Part shown: positions 6,292-6,319 of the stretch, in pieces
Numbering within the stretch: the first letter of the stretch is position 1
How the letters are laid out: every line of letters begins with the position of its first letter
Assembly: GCA_900769765.1 (NCBI GenBank)
Contig: CAAGHW010000018.1
Location: 1 to 6,319, forward strand
DNA: 6,319 nucleotides
Direction: 5' to 3'
Origin: Bacteroidaceae bacterium
GTDB taxonomy: Bacteria > Bacteroidota > Bacteroidia > Bacteroidales > Bacteroidaceae
The notes under the pieces: model-generated
Databases searched by the model: none
The model's input: the letters and a program-made list of their open reading frames with translations, nothing else
Told to the model about the DNA's origin: nothing
Translations under genes and position numbers: made by a program

Positions 6292-6319
6292 TCTTCGTGT
6301 TTATCACTTACTTATTATA

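Noticed and set aside
6292..6319. Possible 3' end of another minus-strand gene at the window edge
   Set aside because: Stops in all three frames are compatible with a gene ending here, but 28 bases contain too little coding sequence to support it.

Overview
The window holds seven genes, all on the minus strand and so read right to left. It contains no RNA gene, insertion sequence, CRISPR array or tRNA that I can see. Start codons lack clear Shine-Dalgarno sequences and sit behind AT-rich leaders. There are two small lipoproteins and a lysine/alanine-rich histone H1-like protein with a duplicated small domain. Together these suggest a Bacteroidota chromosome, probably order Bacteroidales. This is an inference from style, not a database match.

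In transcription order the layout is as follows. (1) 5935-6288/6291: a small two-helix membrane protein with a TerB-like cytosolic tail. (2) 5238-5858 and 3936-5231: two lipoproteins of unknown function separated by 6 bp and almost certainly co-transcribed; the first carries TPR-like helical repeats. (3) 3282-3839: an H1-like protein with four KPAAKK repeats followed by two copies of one small domain. (4) 2631-3242: pyroglutamyl-peptidase I with an intact Glu/Cys/His catalytic triad. (5) 1742-2548: a NaChBac/NavAb-type single-domain voltage-gated cation channel. (6) 3-1697: a six-helix KCNQ/Kv-like voltage-sensor protein with a large unrecognised C-terminal domain.

The most interesting part is the left 2.5 kb, where two voltage-sensor channel genes lie 44 bp apart. 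Both keep a full arginine-rich S4 helix, but both have unusual pores. The Kv/KCNQ-like protein has a well-preserved S6 but has lost the TVGYGD potassium filter, with P-G-N-F-A-D in its place. The Nav-like protein has the filter T-G-D-A-W-T-D instead of TLESW, with aspartates at the two positions that were changed to aspartate when NavAb was engineered into the calcium channel CavAb. It also lacks the usual C-terminal coiled coil. A perfect 19-bp palindrome lies in the gap between the two genes.

No pathway links all seven genes. The supported functional units are the lipoprotein pair and, more tentatively, the channel pair. The longest intergenic stretch is under 100 bp, so there is no large unexplained non-coding region.
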